Below are positions 21,414-29,766 of a stretch of 37,694 bases of DNA, piece by piece. The notes beneath the pieces are model-generated. The model saw only the letters and a list, made by a program, of their open reading frames with translations, was not told the origin of the DNA and ran no database searches. The stretch's first letter is position 1; each line of letters begins with the position of its first letter. The DNA is from an uncultured Anaerolineales bacterium (GTDB taxonomy: Bacteria > Chloroflexota > Anaerolineae > Anaerolineales > Villigracilaceae), in contig CASGHD010000023.1 in assembly GCA_949319575.1 (NCBI GenBank), positions 1 to 37,694 of the forward strand. The letters are read 5' to 3'. The position numbers and the translations under genes are program-made.

Positions 21414-22493
21414 TTATCGCTCCTCGAACAAATTGAGATGCGCCAGCCCGCCTCGATACGTATTGACGCCTCTCTCAAGCGCGGGGTCATCTGCAATTGC
21501 GGCGTCTATGCCCTCGTCAGCCATGCGAATCAAATAGGGCATGGCGGCATTGACGAACGCGTGCGTCGCCGTGCGAGCCACAACGCCGGGCATGTTCGGC
21601 ACGCAATAATGAGTGACGCCTTCATCAACAAAAGTCGGCTGGTCGTGCGTGGTCGGGCGCGACGTTTCAAAACACCCGCCTTGATCGATGCTCACGTCAA
21701 TGACCACCGAGCGGGGTTTCATTGCGCCCACCATCTCGCGCGTCACCAAGATCGGCGTTCGCTCTCCGGTAATCAGCGCCGCGCCGACGACCACATCCGC
21801 ATAGATCGTCGCGCGTTCGATGTTTCGTTTCGTTGAGATCAACGTGACAATGCCGGGGAATCGATCGAAGATTCTTTGCAGCCCCTCGAGGTCGTCGCTC
21901 ATCACGGTCACATGCGCGCCCAATCCAAGAAATGCCTGCGTCGCGTGCGTGGCAACCACGCCCGAACCCAGGATCAACACTTCGGCAGGCGGCACACTCG
22001 GCGCTCCGCCAAGCAAAATCCCTTTGCCGCCCCAATTATTTTGCAACAACCTCGCTGCCACTTGCGCTGTCATGCTCCCCGCGATCTGGCTGAACGGTCG
22101 CAACAGCGGCAGGGACCCGTCTGCCAATTGGATTTGCTCATACGCGATGGATGTGATCTTCTTTTCGAGCAACATATCCACTTTATCGCGCCGCGCCGAG
22201 GCAAGATGCAGCAAGCCCGCAAGCGCCGCGCCGGGCTTGAGCCAATCCAATTCGCTGCGCAGTGGACGCGCCACTTTCAAAACCAGGTCGGCGCGGGCGA
22301 AAATTTCCTCGCCTGAATAGACGATGCGCGCGCCGGCAGATTCGTACTCCTGGTCCTTGAACCCCGCCCCCACACCCGCGTCTCTCTCGACGTAGACCTG
22401 GCGCCCATGCTGAGAGAGAATCTCAGCCCCGGCAGGATTCAGCCCCACCCGGTATTCAAACGGACGTGTTTCTTTTGGAATGCCAACGATCAT
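21414..22493 (-). CDS. ald: Alanine dehydrogenase
   Basis: A 359-aa NAD-dependent enzyme that interconverts L-alanine with pyruvate, ammonia and NADH. Family marks: MIVGIPKETRPFEYRVGLNP at the N-terminus, LAGLLHLASARR, LPLLRPFSQIAGSMTAQVAA, the NAD fold VPPAEVLILGSGVVATHATQ, and the signature VIDVSIDQGGCFETSRPTTH, whose Asp is the usual catalytic residue. Some positions differ from typical Ald (VLKVARP for VKVKEP), so a related 2-oxoacid/amino-acid dehydrogenase is possible. GGAGGTAAC gives a strong ribosome binding site. It is coupled to the CoA-transferase by one base, which suggests joint use in alanine or pyruvate fermentation. Confidence 0.9.
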   Translation of the reverse strand: MIVGIPKETRPFEYRVGLNPAGAEILSQHGRQVYVERDAGVGAGFKDQEYESAGARIVYSGEEIFARADLVLKVARPLRSELDWLKPGAALAGLLHLASARRDKVDMLLEKKITSIAYEQIQLADGSLPLLRPFSQIAGSMTAQVAARLLQNNWGGKGILLGGAPSVPPAEVLILGSGVVATHATQAFLGLGAHVTVMSDDLEGLQRIFDRFPGIVTLISTKRNIERATIYADVVVGAALITGERTPILVTREMVGAMKPRSVVIDVSIDQGGCFETSRPTTHDQPTFVDEGVTHYCVPNMPGVVARTATHAFVNAAMPYLIRMADEGIDAAIADDPALERGVNTYRGGLAHLNLFEER

Positions 22494-22519
22494 GTCGTTA
22501 CCTCCATTGTTTCAAATGT

Positions 22520-22587
22520 GTTACCCTGGCGCGACAGCGAAGGGCCTCGTGTCCGCGACAGAGATTCTTCGCTCCGCTCAAAATGAC
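22520..22587. repeat. Palindrome of the 'GTCATTYTGAGCG' type (copy 1)
   Basis: The left part GTTACCCTGGCGCGACAGCG faces AGATTCTTCGCTCCGCTCAA. The same two arms, in opposite order, occur at 28294-28361. Its right arm contains the TGA stop of the RocB-like gene (22578-22580). Confidence 0.75.
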
Positions 22588-24314
22588 ATGGCAAGCGCGC
22601 GTATTATCGTCTCAAAAATAATCTGCGGCGCGGTCTCGAACGAATACGGCATGTAGACTCGCTCGTACAACCCATGCGCGTCGCTCCCGAACGGACCGAC
22701 GTTCACCACCGGACAATCCAATGCGCGGATGTCGCTCCACTTCGCCGAATCCAACAAATAATACAACGCGTTCTTCTTATCTTTCATTCCAAACAACGGC
22801 ATGTTCTTCTTCAGCGAATCGGCTTCAATGCCGTTATCCAAACGGAGATAACTTAAATCCGAAATATACGGGTAATAACCCCTGAACTGAATGTGTCTGC
22901 TTGATTCTCCGAGAACCGATTTCACCGCCAGCGTCAATTCATTCTCCCTCGGCTGAACAGACGGATAATACGGCGGCGAAAAAAACGCGACGACGGCGGG
23001 ACCGCCGATCTGCGCAACCTTCGCCAATTCCGCGACGATCATGCGACTCAATTCACGCCCGTCCTTTGCAATCGCGGCGAATTCTTCAGTTTTTCTTCTC
23101 AGCCACCCTGAAAAATCTCTGGCATTATTCTCCGCATCCCAACGCGTCTTCGCTTTTTCGCGCAACGCATCGTAATCCAATACAACCGATTGCCAGGTTA
23201 ACGGGGGACGCGTTTGCCCGCCTCGCAGTGAAAAATCATTGAACGATTCCTCCTGCCTCAAACGAACAGCCTCCAACGCGGCATGAGCCGTTTCATCCAT
23301 TTTGAGCATGGCTTCTTCAGGCGTGAGGGTCAACGTCAGCCAGTTGAAGTAGACAAATGCCTCGCCAGCCGTTTCCACATTGTACGAAAGTTTGAGGTCG
23401 CGCATATGCAACGCCACCGGTGGAGGCGCAACTTCAACGGTCTCTTCTCCTCCTAACGAGCCGCGCCACAAATCTGTCCAGTCGGAGTTGAGGTTGACAT
23501 GGCTAACCAGTTCTGCGGCGATGTGCGACGCGTCTACCCCGCAATAAATCTCGCCAACGTGAGTCCGCGCGCCAAGGATGTAAAACGATGGGAGCAGTTT
23601 CCCCACTGTGCCGGAGTACACAAAACGCGCTTCCTGATTCGAATCGCGCGGCGCGGTGTAATCTGTGTTGATAACGCCGAGGAAGGTCAGGTTTTCTTTT
23701 TCGCGGAGTTTTAGCAATTCTGGGATGGCAGAAAGTATCCCCGCCGATTCAGTCTCTTCATCGGGACAGGAGAGGAAGAGCAGGTTACCCGCGAGTTCGT
23801 CAATCAATCTTTTCCCGCTCTCCTGCTTACGCGCAAACTCGCGCATCAAAGAGAGGTTGATCGCCGCGCCCGATTTCATATCCACTGAGCCGCGACCGAA
23901 CATCCACTCGCCGCTTTGCAGCGCCGCCAGCGCGGACCCTTCCGATGCTGTCAGTGAACCTTGTTGTTCGAGAGTCGCTTGCATTATTTTTGCCAACTCA
24001 TCAGGCTGATACGCAATGTTCGAGTCGCCATAGCGCTCGAAATCTTCGACGCCAACCGTATCGAAGTGACTCATCAACACGATCGTCCTGCCCGTGTTGT
24101 TTGGGTTATTGCTCTTCAGCAAGCACGCGACATTTTTCCGCCCATCGTCCGTATCCCAGAAGATTGGAGAGAGAGACTCAACCGCGAGCAACTCGCGGAT
24201 TTTCTCCGCGCAACGATTCTCTGCCCCCGTATCCGGGCTAACGCTGGGAATCGCAACCAGAATTTTCGCTATTTCGCGGACGAGGTCAAACCAGCGGGGG
24301 GAAGTTTGGATCAT
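22578..24314 (-). CDS. M20-family peptidase, RocB-like
   Basis: A 578-aa zinc-dependent amidohydrolase of the M20 type. Metal-binding and catalytic parts: VLMSHFDTVGVEDF (the HxD), FGRGSVDMKSGAAI with its catalytic Asp, and LFLSCPDEETESAG with the Glu-Glu pair. Near the end are SDLSYLRLDNGIEADSLKKN, and VVNVGPFGSDAHGLYERVYM, which holds the late His. The large middle insert makes it RocB-like rather than a short M20 peptidase. RocB genes belong to arginine use, but this one stands alone, so its substrate is open. TACAAT lies 7 nt before the ATG and no Shine-Dalgarno is seen. The final residues AMSF and the stop are encoded by the intergenic repeat. Confidence 0.88.
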   Translation of the reverse strand: MIQTSPRWFDLVREIAKILVAIPSVSPDTGAENRCAEKIRELLAVESLSPIFWDTDDGRKNVACLLKSNNPNNTGRTIVLMSHFDTVGVEDFERYGDSNIAYQPDELAKIMQATLEQQGSLTASEGSALAALQSGEWMFGRGSVDMKSGAAINLSLMREFARKQESGKRLIDELAGNLLFLSCPDEETESAGILSAIPELLKLREKENLTFLGVINTDYTAPRDSNQEARFVYSGTVGKLLPSFYILGARTHVGEIYCGVDASHIAAELVSHVNLNSDWTDLWRGSLGGEETVEVAPPPVALHMRDLKLSYNVETAGEAFVYFNWLTLTLTPEEAMLKMDETAHAALEAVRLRQEESFNDFSLRGGQTRPPLTWQSVVLDYDALREKAKTRWDAENNARDFSGWLRRKTEEFAAIAKDGRELSRMIVAELAKVAQIGGPAVVAFFSPPYYPSVQPRENELTLAVKSVLGESSRHIQFRGYYPYISDLSYLRLDNGIEADSLKKNMPLFGMKDKKNALYYLLDSAKWSDIRALDCPVVNVGPFGSDAHGLYERVYMPYSFETAPQIIFETIIRALAMSF

Positions 24315-24321
24315 TGCTTGA

Positions 24322-24327
24322 ATTGTA
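24322..24327 (-). promoter_or_regulatory. -10 box of the RocB-like gene
   Basis: On the minus strand TACAAT lies 7 nt before the ATG at 24314. A TTGGGC sits 16 nt further upstream as a weak -35. The transcript is probably leaderless. Confidence 0.5.
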
Positions 24328-24515
24328 CCGAAGTTTTGCTTTTGCCCAAGTTATGAATATCCCCTAAAGATATAACTTTTATCAAGTTTGGAACAGGCAT
24401 GATCAACAGGCGTTTAATTCCGCATCGAAGCCGTTTATTCAGCCTACAGGTCTGTTAAGGCGTAATTGGTCAGCCATCTCCTGGCTCAGAGCTGGAGAAG
24501 TGAGATGAATACTAC

Positions 24516-24649
24516 CTACCTGACAGTTTTTAAAATGGGACGCAGAAAAACGCAGATGAACGCGGATTTTTCAACTAACAGGAGAAAAAAAGTTTTTATC
24601 AGCGTTTTCAGCGTTCATCTGCGTCCAAAAAAAGGAAAGTGTCAGGTAG
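24516..24649. mobile_element. 134-nt MITE-like element with 10-nt terminal inverted repeats
   Basis: The ends are CTACCTGACA and TGTCAGGTAG. Inside is an imperfect palindrome of GGACGCAG-AAAAACGCAG-ATGAACGCGG wording facing its inverse (CAGCGTTCATCTGCGTCC). It has no long ORF. The true ends, and the presence of any target duplication, are not settled. Confidence 0.6.
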
Positions 24650-24654
24650 TTAGG

Positions 24655-24750
24655 ATGAAAATGAATAGTTATGCCATACTATTCGTTCTGATCATGATCA
24701 CGGTTGTCGTTAGAGAGTGTTTCTTATTGGGTCTTTACGAGTTGCCGTGA
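24655..24750 (+). CDS. Possible 31-aa membrane peptide
   Basis: A short frame (MKMNSYAILFVLIMITVVVR, then ECFLLGLYELP) with one strongly hydrophobic span at residues 6-20. An AGG just before the ATG is a poor ribosome binding site. It starts 6 nt after the MITE-like element. It may be a chance ORF. Confidence 0.3.
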   Translation: MKMNSYAILFVLIMITVVVRECFLLGLYELP

Positions 24751-24755
24751 TGAAC

Positions 24756-24809
24756 CGCCAGTTCCGGCGGCAGTTGCACTGCCGCCCGCCAGCAGTGCAA
24801 CTGCTGGCG
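24756..24809 (-). terminator. Terminator-like hairpin after the HExxH membrane protein gene
   Basis: A 12-bp stem (GCAGTTGCACTG with CAGTGCAACTGC) with outer CGCCA/TGGCG pairs lies 7 nt past the stop codon. No T-run is present, so it is a weak or mobile palindrome. Confidence 0.5.
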
Positions 24810-24815
24810 TAACAA

Positions 24816-25571
24816 TCATCTCACTTCCCTCCCGGTCAGGCGCGTCAACAACTTGTGAATGAGCATGACAGGCAAAGCCAACATCCCATGGACCGCCGCG
24901 CTCAAACCGAAGATCACCGCCACTGAACTGAGAAAATCACTTACCAGCGGGGCGACAGTACTCAGCATCCACGGACCGGCGCCGACGAGCAAGGCAACCA
25001 CGAACAGGATGCCCACTGAAACAACCAACTCCAGCCAGGCATGGCGGTCCGACTGCGAGGGCATCATCATACTGCTGACCACGAAAGCAAGATATGCCCA
25101 GAGGTAAAAGTTGTTAACCGTCGGCAGGAGGTTGATTCCCATCCAAAACATGCTCATCTGCCCATTACGCAGGGTGTCCCACAACACGCGCATGTCCAGC
25201 GCATACACTGCCACGTAGGCGGTGAAGAACGTCCCGGCGATCAGGGGCGCCGCGCCGATGAGCGAGTCGCGCACGATGTCTGACTGGGCGATCTCCACAT
25301 ATCCCATTTGAAGCCGCCCATCAGGCAACGGGCGCGGGAGAACCGAAAAGCGCCCGGTGGGCACGCGCAGGATCTTCGCCATTAGGTAGTGACTCGATTC
25401 ATGCAGAAATACGCCGGGCAGAAAGATCAACTGGAACAACCCAATCGTAAATCGCCCGCTTCGGGTGGCGATCAGGAAGACCGCCTGAAGTTCGCGATGC
25501 AAAAACCGCTGAAGAAAGATCAGCGGCACAAGCATAAGACTGAACCAGATGAAACCTGTAAGTTGGTTCAT
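24816..25571 (-). CDS. Integral membrane protein with an HExxH motif (M50-like)
   Basis: A 251-aa protein with about six to seven membrane spans. In the second span is FLHESSHYLMAKIL, so His57-Glu58-Ser-Ser-His61 is an HExxH zinc site, as in site-2-type proteases. After it comes a soluble loop (VPTGRFSVLPRPLPDGRLQM). In M50 proteases a third ligand comes from a later span with an NxxPxxxxDG motif; here MGINLLPTVNNFYLWAY is near that position but lacks the Asp-Gly, so proteolytic activity is uncertain. A related role (membrane insertion or zinc storage) is possible. The gene is preceded by the tpiA repeat region and lies on the same strand as tpiA. Confidence 0.7.
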   Translation of the reverse strand: MNQLTGFIWFSLMLVPLIFLQRFLHRELQAVFLIATRSGRFTIGLFQLIFLPGVFLHESSHYLMAKILRVPTGRFSVLPRPLPDGRLQMGYVEIAQSDIVRDSLIGAAPLIAGTFFTAYVAVYALDMRVLWDTLRNGQMSMFWMGINLLPTVNNFYLWAYLAFVVSSMMMPSQSDRHAWLELVVSVGILFVVALLVGAGPWMLSTVAPLVSDFLSSVAVIFGLSAAVHGMLALPVMLIHKLLTRLTGREVR

Positions 25572-25588
25572 GCAAATTCCCCAGTCAC

Positions 25589-25656
25589 GACCATGGACGA
25601 TGGGCGATGGACGATTGAAGATGGTTCATCGTCTATGGTCCATCGTCTATCGTCCC
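25589..25656. repeat. Palindrome of the 'ATGGACGATGG' type
   Basis: The arms are GACCATGGACGATGGGCGAT and its approximate inverse ATGGTCCATCGTCTATCGTC. It fills the space between tpiA and the HExxH gene. Its end supplies the TAG stop of tpiA (25647-25649). Related wording is inside the two hydroxylase subunit genes. Confidence 0.75.
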
Positions 25657-26408
25657 GATGCCGCTTTCGCAATCGCCACGAACTCATCGGGCTTAAGGCT
25701 TGCGCCGCCCACAAGCGCGCCGTCGATTTCGGGTTGGGAGAAAAATTCGGACGCGTTGGACGCCGTCACCGAACCGCCATACAACACGCGAATAGATTGC
25801 GCGACATTCTCGTTGAACGCCTCGCTCAATGCGCGACGGATCACCTGCCTTACCACTCCGTTGGCATTTTCCCCGCTGGAGGCTTTGCCCGTGCCGATTG
25901 CCCAGACCGGTTCATACGCGACAACGATGCGCGACGCGCTGGCGGAATCCACGTCAGCGAAGCCAAGCTTGATCTGGCGCGAAACAACCTCCCCCGTCCG
26001 ACCTGATTCGTATTCATCCAGCGTTTCGCCCACGCAAACGATGGGAATGAGTCCCGCCTTCATCGCCGCGCGGAGTTTTCGATTCACATGCTCATCTGTT
26101 TCACCAAACAGCGCGCGCCGTTCCGAGTGACCGATGATCACGTAGCCGCAAAATTCCTTCACCATGTTCGGCGCGAGTTCACCGGTGAACGCGCCTTTCT
26201 CCTCCCAGTGCATGTTTTGCGCGCCGAGTCCAATATCTGTTCCTGTCAGCGCGGAAGCGATAACAGGAATCGAAGTGGACGGCGGACACAACACTTTCTC
26301 CACAACCGCGATCTCACGCAACGGCGCGAGCATCGCCGCGACCAGTTCACGCGCCTCGGCGGAGGTTTTATTCATCTTCCAATTACCGGCAACCAATGGT
26401 TTTCTCAT
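25647..26408 (-). CDS. tpiA: Triosephosphate isomerase
   Basis: A 253-aa TIM-barrel enzyme that interconverts dihydroxyacetone phosphate and glyceraldehyde 3-phosphate. The active residues are Lys11 in AGNWKMNKT, His94 in VIIGHSERR, and Glu166 in AYEPVWAIGTGKAS; the phosphate loop YGGSVTASNASEF and the end DGALVGGASL are normal. A GGGAG sits before the ATG. It lies 9 nt after the Ser/Thr kinase gene on the same strand, so the two are one operon. The last residues (SGR) and the TAG are in the intergenic repeat, so a slightly different native end may have been lost without harm. Confidence 0.96.
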   Translation of the reverse strand: MRKPLVAGNWKMNKTSAEARELVAAMLAPLREIAVVEKVLCPPSTSIPVIASALTGTDIGLGAQNMHWEEKGAFTGELAPNMVKEFCGYVIIGHSERRALFGETDEHVNRKLRAAMKAGLIPIVCVGETLDEYESGRTGEVVSRQIKLGFADVDSASASRIVVAYEPVWAIGTGKASSGENANGVVRQVIRRALSEAFNENVAQSIRVLYGGSVTASNASEFFSQPEIDGALVGGASLKPDEFVAIAKAASGR

Positions 26409-26417
26409 GATGCTCCC

Positions 26418-28262
26418 TCAGGGAAGTTTTTTGATGATTTCCTCGGCAAACGCGCGCACCCATTCCGGCGCGCTCAAATCTGCCAGCAAACCATTCGCGA
26501 TCAAACGCGCTTTTTCGTTTTCACCGGTCACCGAATTCATCTCCGCCTCCAGCAAAAAAGCCTCGGGCATGTTCGGTGATAACCGTTTCACCTGATTTAG
26601 AAACGTGTTTGCATCGTCGATGTGACCGGAATAGAAGGCATTACGCGCCTGCGCGATCAAGGCGATCGGCTGATCCACCTGCGCGACCTTGTCGAACGGC
26701 AAAACAGACGGGGCTTCTGTGCGTTCCGCGCCGTTGTAATACGCTTCGTGAAAACTGTCCAATACATTAACCGGCACATTGCCATCCAGCCCGTAGGCTT
26801 TCCGCGCCTGAAAATATAACGCCGCCGCCGGCAGCCAGCCTTCGATGGCAACAAACTTATCCCCGGCTTGAATGTAAAACGCCTCATTGTCCGCGCCGGC
26901 AAGTTTTATCAGTTCCGCCAGCGTATCGTACGACGCGCCTGGCATGTCAGCCGTCCACAACGTCAATGCAAGATCGAGCCGCGCTTGCGGATCGTTGGGG
27001 TTATCTTTCACGCGTTGTTGCGCGGCGATCACCTCGGGCGAGAGATTAGCTTGTTGCGAAGGGAGTGGTTTTGGCGGTAAAGGCGTCGAGGTCAAGTTTT
27101 CAAGCGCAGGTTGATTTACTGTTACAGACGCCGTCACCGGAGAGCGAACCACTGGTGGATTTAGAAATCGCATAAACAGACGATTCTGACGGGCAACAAG
27201 GAATCCCCCCACACATACAACAACAAACAGCGCAACTCCCACCCAGACGAACGGTGAACGCTTCGCTTCGACGCGGCTCAGCGCAGTCTTTTCCACCCGT
27301 CCAGCGGGTTCAGCCGCCCCAGCCTTTGCCGCCATTTTGGTCGGCTCGGCAGTGGACTTCATCCGCGTTTTATCGGCAGGCGATGGCTCCACCGGCTTGG
27401 CGATCGTGATCAACGTCCCCTGCATGGGCACGCCCGCCTCATTCCACGCGAGCTTGAAAGCCATAACCAAATCCCCAACCGATTCATAGCGGTCGGCGCG
27501 TTCTTTGGCAAGCGCCTTCAACAACACGCGTTGAACTGGCTCCGGCACTTTCGGGTTGATCGATTGCGGAAGCGGTAGGGGCGTGTAAATATGATCGTGG
27601 ATAATCGAGAATGGCGTGTCTGCGCTGAACGGCACTTGTCCCACCACCATTTCGTACAGCATCACCGCGAACGAATAAATATCCGTGCCGTTGTCGATGT
27701 CCTTTTTCCCCATCGCTTGTTCAGGCGAGATGTACTGCGGCGTGCCCATGATCATGTCGGAGGAAAGAGTTGATTCACCGGATTGGGCAATGCGCGCCAA
27801 ACCGAAGTCCGCAAGATACATCACGCCGTCTTTCGCCACCAACACATTCGACGGCTTGATGTCGCGGTGAAGGATTCCCTGCTTGTGCGCGTGCGCCAGC
27901 GCGGAACCAACCGAGTCGACAACTTTTTCAATTTCCTCTGTCGTGAGCGGACCTTGATTCAAGCGCGCCTTAAGCGTATCCCCCTCGATGTATTTCATGA
28001 TGAGATACGGGCGTTTTTCATGTTCGGCATAATCGTAGACCGGCACGATATGCGGATGTTCAAGTTTTGCAACGACGCGCGCCTCGCGTTGAAACCGCGC
28101 CGAGAATGTCGCATCTTCGCCGAACGCCGCGTGCAAGGCTTTGAGCGCAACGTAACGGTCAAGCGAGGCGTGATAGGCTTTGTACACGGTCGCCATGCCG
28201 CCCTGCCCCAACTGTTCGATGATCTTGTATGGTCCGACGTTATCGCCGACGTTGAAAGACAT
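26418..28262 (-). CDS. PknB-type serine/threonine kinase with extracytoplasmic repeat domain
   Basis: A 614-aa protein. Residues 1-275 are the kinase: glycine loop GQGGMATVY at 19-27, catalytic Lys41 in VALKAL, HRDIKPSN at 132-139, DFG at 152-154 and GTPQYISPEQAMG as the activation segment, so it should be active. Next is a basic, Ala/Lys-rich linker (about 290-330) and one membrane span near 333-355 (FVWVGVALFVVVCVGGFLVA). The part outside (after a Pro/Thr stretch) has helical repeats like TPRs (AQQRVKDNPNDPQARLDLAL, then IYIQAGDKFVAIEGWL-type segments). No PASTA domain is seen. It is co-directional with tpiA 9 nt downstream, which is an unusual partner for a kinase. Confidence 0.9.
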   Translation of the reverse strand: MSFNVGDNVGPYKIIEQLGQGGMATVYKAYHASLDRYVALKALHAAFGEDATFSARFQREARVVAKLEHPHIVPVYDYAEHEKRPYLIMKYIEGDTLKARLNQGPLTTEEIEKVVDSVGSALAHAHKQGILHRDIKPSNVLVAKDGVMYLADFGLARIAQSGESTLSSDMIMGTPQYISPEQAMGKKDIDNGTDIYSFAVMLYEMVVGQVPFSADTPFSIIHDHIYTPLPLPQSINPKVPEPVQRVLLKALAKERADRYESVGDLVMAFKLAWNEAGVPMQGTLITIAKPVEPSPADKTRMKSTAEPTKMAAKAGAAEPAGRVEKTALSRVEAKRSPFVWVGVALFVVVCVGGFLVARQNRLFMRFLNPPVVRSPVTASVTVNQPALENLTSTPLPPKPLPSQQANLSPEVIAAQQRVKDNPNDPQARLDLALTLWTADMPGASYDTLAELIKLAGADNEAFYIQAGDKFVAIEGWLPAAALYFQARKAYGLDGNVPVNVLDSFHEAYYNGAERTEAPSVLPFDKVAQVDQPIALIAQARNAFYSGHIDDANTFLNQVKRLSPNMPEAFLLEAEMNSVTGENEKARLIANGLLADLSAPEWVRAFAEEIIKKLP

Positions 28263-28293
28263 TCACCTGCTCCGTTAAGTTTTGTTTAGGAAT

Positions 28294-28361
28294 GTCATTC
28301 TGAGCGAAGCGAAGAATCTCTAGGATGGTCCTTGAGACCCTTCGCTATCGCTCAGGGTGAC
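28294..28361. repeat. Palindrome of the 'GTCATTCTGAGCG' type (copy 2)
   Basis: GTCATTCTGAGCGAAGCGAA faces the inverse of GTCACCCTGAGCGATAGCGA. It sits 31 nt upstream of the kinase start, within its probable promoter region. It has the same arms as 22520-22587. Confidence 0.8.
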
Positions 28362-28379
28362 ATTGGCAAAAGCATGGAT

Positions 28380-28571
28380 TTAACTCAACAAATTATAGCC
28401 GAGGCTTGTTAATTCGGGTTTATCGCTTTGTAAATTGTTGGGGAATTGAAATACAAATAAAAGCGTCCTACTTTCGCTTTCACCGTCGCGGAAATTTGTC
28501 AGGCATCCTTTCGCAACCGCAAACAGACATAACAAGCTTGTAAACAGGAACATCAAGATTTGCCTGTACAA
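28380..28571 (-). CDS. Possible 63-aa secreted small protein
   Basis: A frame of MYRQILMFLFTSLLCLFAVA then KGCLTNFRDGESESRT. The start looks like a signal peptide ending near AKGC, but the residues around the Cys are not a good lipobox. The rest is short and polar. No ribosome binding site stands out. It is AT-rich like the region to its right. It may be chance. Confidence 0.3.
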   Translation of the reverse strand: MYRQILMFLFTSLLCLFAVAKGCLTNFRDGESESRTLLFVFQFPNNLQSDKPELTSLGYNLLS

Positions 28572-28603
28572 TCCTGTCGCTTCATTGGAGGCAATCTTTG
28601 TTT

Positions 28604-28672
28604 ATGAATCCGAAGATCAAACATTTCGTACAGCAGATTGAGGCAGTGTTGCAGGCGGAGGTTGAAAAATGA
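28604..28672 (+). CDS. 22-aa leader-like ORF coupled to the next gene
   Basis: The ORF encodes MNPKIKHFVQQIEAVLQAEV and ends EK. Its stop overlaps the start of the next gene by ATGA, and a GGAGG lies 12 nt before its ATG. The peptide is helical and charged. It could be a translationally coupled leader or the remains of a lost gene. No family is recognised. Confidence 0.35.
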   Translation: MNPKIKHFVQQIEAVLQAEVEK

Positions 28673-29766
28673 AATCTGAAACCCGCAAAACTTTACGTTC
28701 ATCCTGTCTGTCAAAAATATTTCGAGTTACGTTTCTGATTGGGCTGCTGATTCTAGGAGCCATACTGATGTGGTTTCAATTTTTGCCGCGCTATTTGGAA
28801 AAGGAAATGCAGGTAAGCTGGACGGTGGAAGGAAGCCAGGCGTTGAGGGTAACGGGACACACAATTCAGGTACTTCCCTCATTTGGTCCTCTTTCCTACA
28901 ATCTTCCATACAGTATGATCATTGATGCCGAAGTGGAAAACACTGGAGGAAAACTACTTGAATTGATAGCGATCAAGTCAGCCGTGACAAACTGCGAGGG
29001 TGAAACTGCCCTGAACAACAACTCGAATGTCAGTTTGACCAAGTCAGTATATTCCGTATATTATGATGATTTTTCATCCAATTTGTTCGAGATGGGAGTA
29101 TTAATTCCTCCTGGTCAGAAACGACCATTGACAGCCTCAGCTTCGTCATTGTTTCGTGAAACATTGTTTGCGCAAATGACTTCAACAAAAAGCAGGGCAT
29201 CAATCATCATGTCCCCTCTATATTACTGGGAAGTATTTGGATTGCCTGTTTTCAAGTGGTGTAGGGCAGACATAACGTTTGTCGTTCGAGAAGCGCAACC
29301 TAAGGTAGCTGACTGGTATCAATATTGGGATGATGTGCCGATTGTGGATACCTGGGAAGTTCGCAGTTACAATCCTCTAGCCATCTTATTACAACAAGAT
29401 AAGCATTTCTACACGAAAATAGATTTTGATGCTGTGCCAATTTTCGACCAGTTGGTTGGAAGATATGGAAATAAAGGAATCCCTGACCCCAATGGGATAA
29501 CAGGAAGGATAATCACACTTCCAAATGGAAGCCAGGTAGTTTCGGGTGATTTTGACCCTGAACTGCGCTATATTATCACGTACTACGATAAAGACGGAAA
29601 TTTCCTCGGTTATCAAACATCGGTGTCTTTTACAAAAGACGATTATGAACGATGGCTTGGGCGAAACGACGGTTATCTTGTCATTGATAAATTCAGCTTG
29701 GAACTTCCGCATGGCGTCAAAATTCATAGTGCAAAAGCTTACTTGGAATTAACTCCAGATGATTAA
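28669..29766 (+). CDS. Unknown membrane-anchored protein, AT-rich
   Basis: A 365-aa protein with a single N-terminal membrane span near residues 19-38 (RVTFLIGLLILGAILMWF), so the rest is outside the cytoplasm. That part is rich in beta-type stretches (VSWTVEGSQALRVTGHTIQV, MIIDAEVENTGGKLLELIAI). Two Cys (NCEGE and WCRAD) could form a disulfide. The C-terminal part has FDPELRYIITYYDKDGNFLG and DDYERWLGRNDGYLVIDKFS. I find no family match. Base composition is clearly lower in GC than the rest of the window, which suggests recent transfer or relaxed selection. It overlaps the next gene by 8 nt. Confidence 0.75.
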   Translation: MKSETRKTLRSSCLSKIFRVTFLIGLLILGAILMWFQFLPRYLEKEMQVSWTVEGSQALRVTGHTIQVLPSFGPLSYNLPYSMIIDAEVENTGGKLLELIAIKSAVTNCEGETALNNNSNVSLTKSVYSVYYDDFSSNLFEMGVLIPPGQKRPLTASASSLFRETLFAQMTSTKSRASIIMSPLYYWEVFGLPVFKWCRADITFVVREAQPKVADWYQYWDDVPIVDTWEVRSYNPLAILLQQDKHFYTKIDFDAVPIFDQLVGRYGNKGIPDPNGITGRIITLPNGSQVVSGDFDPELRYIITYYDKDGNFLGYQTSVSFTKDDYERWLGRNDGYLVIDKFSLELPHGVKIHSAKAYLELTPDD

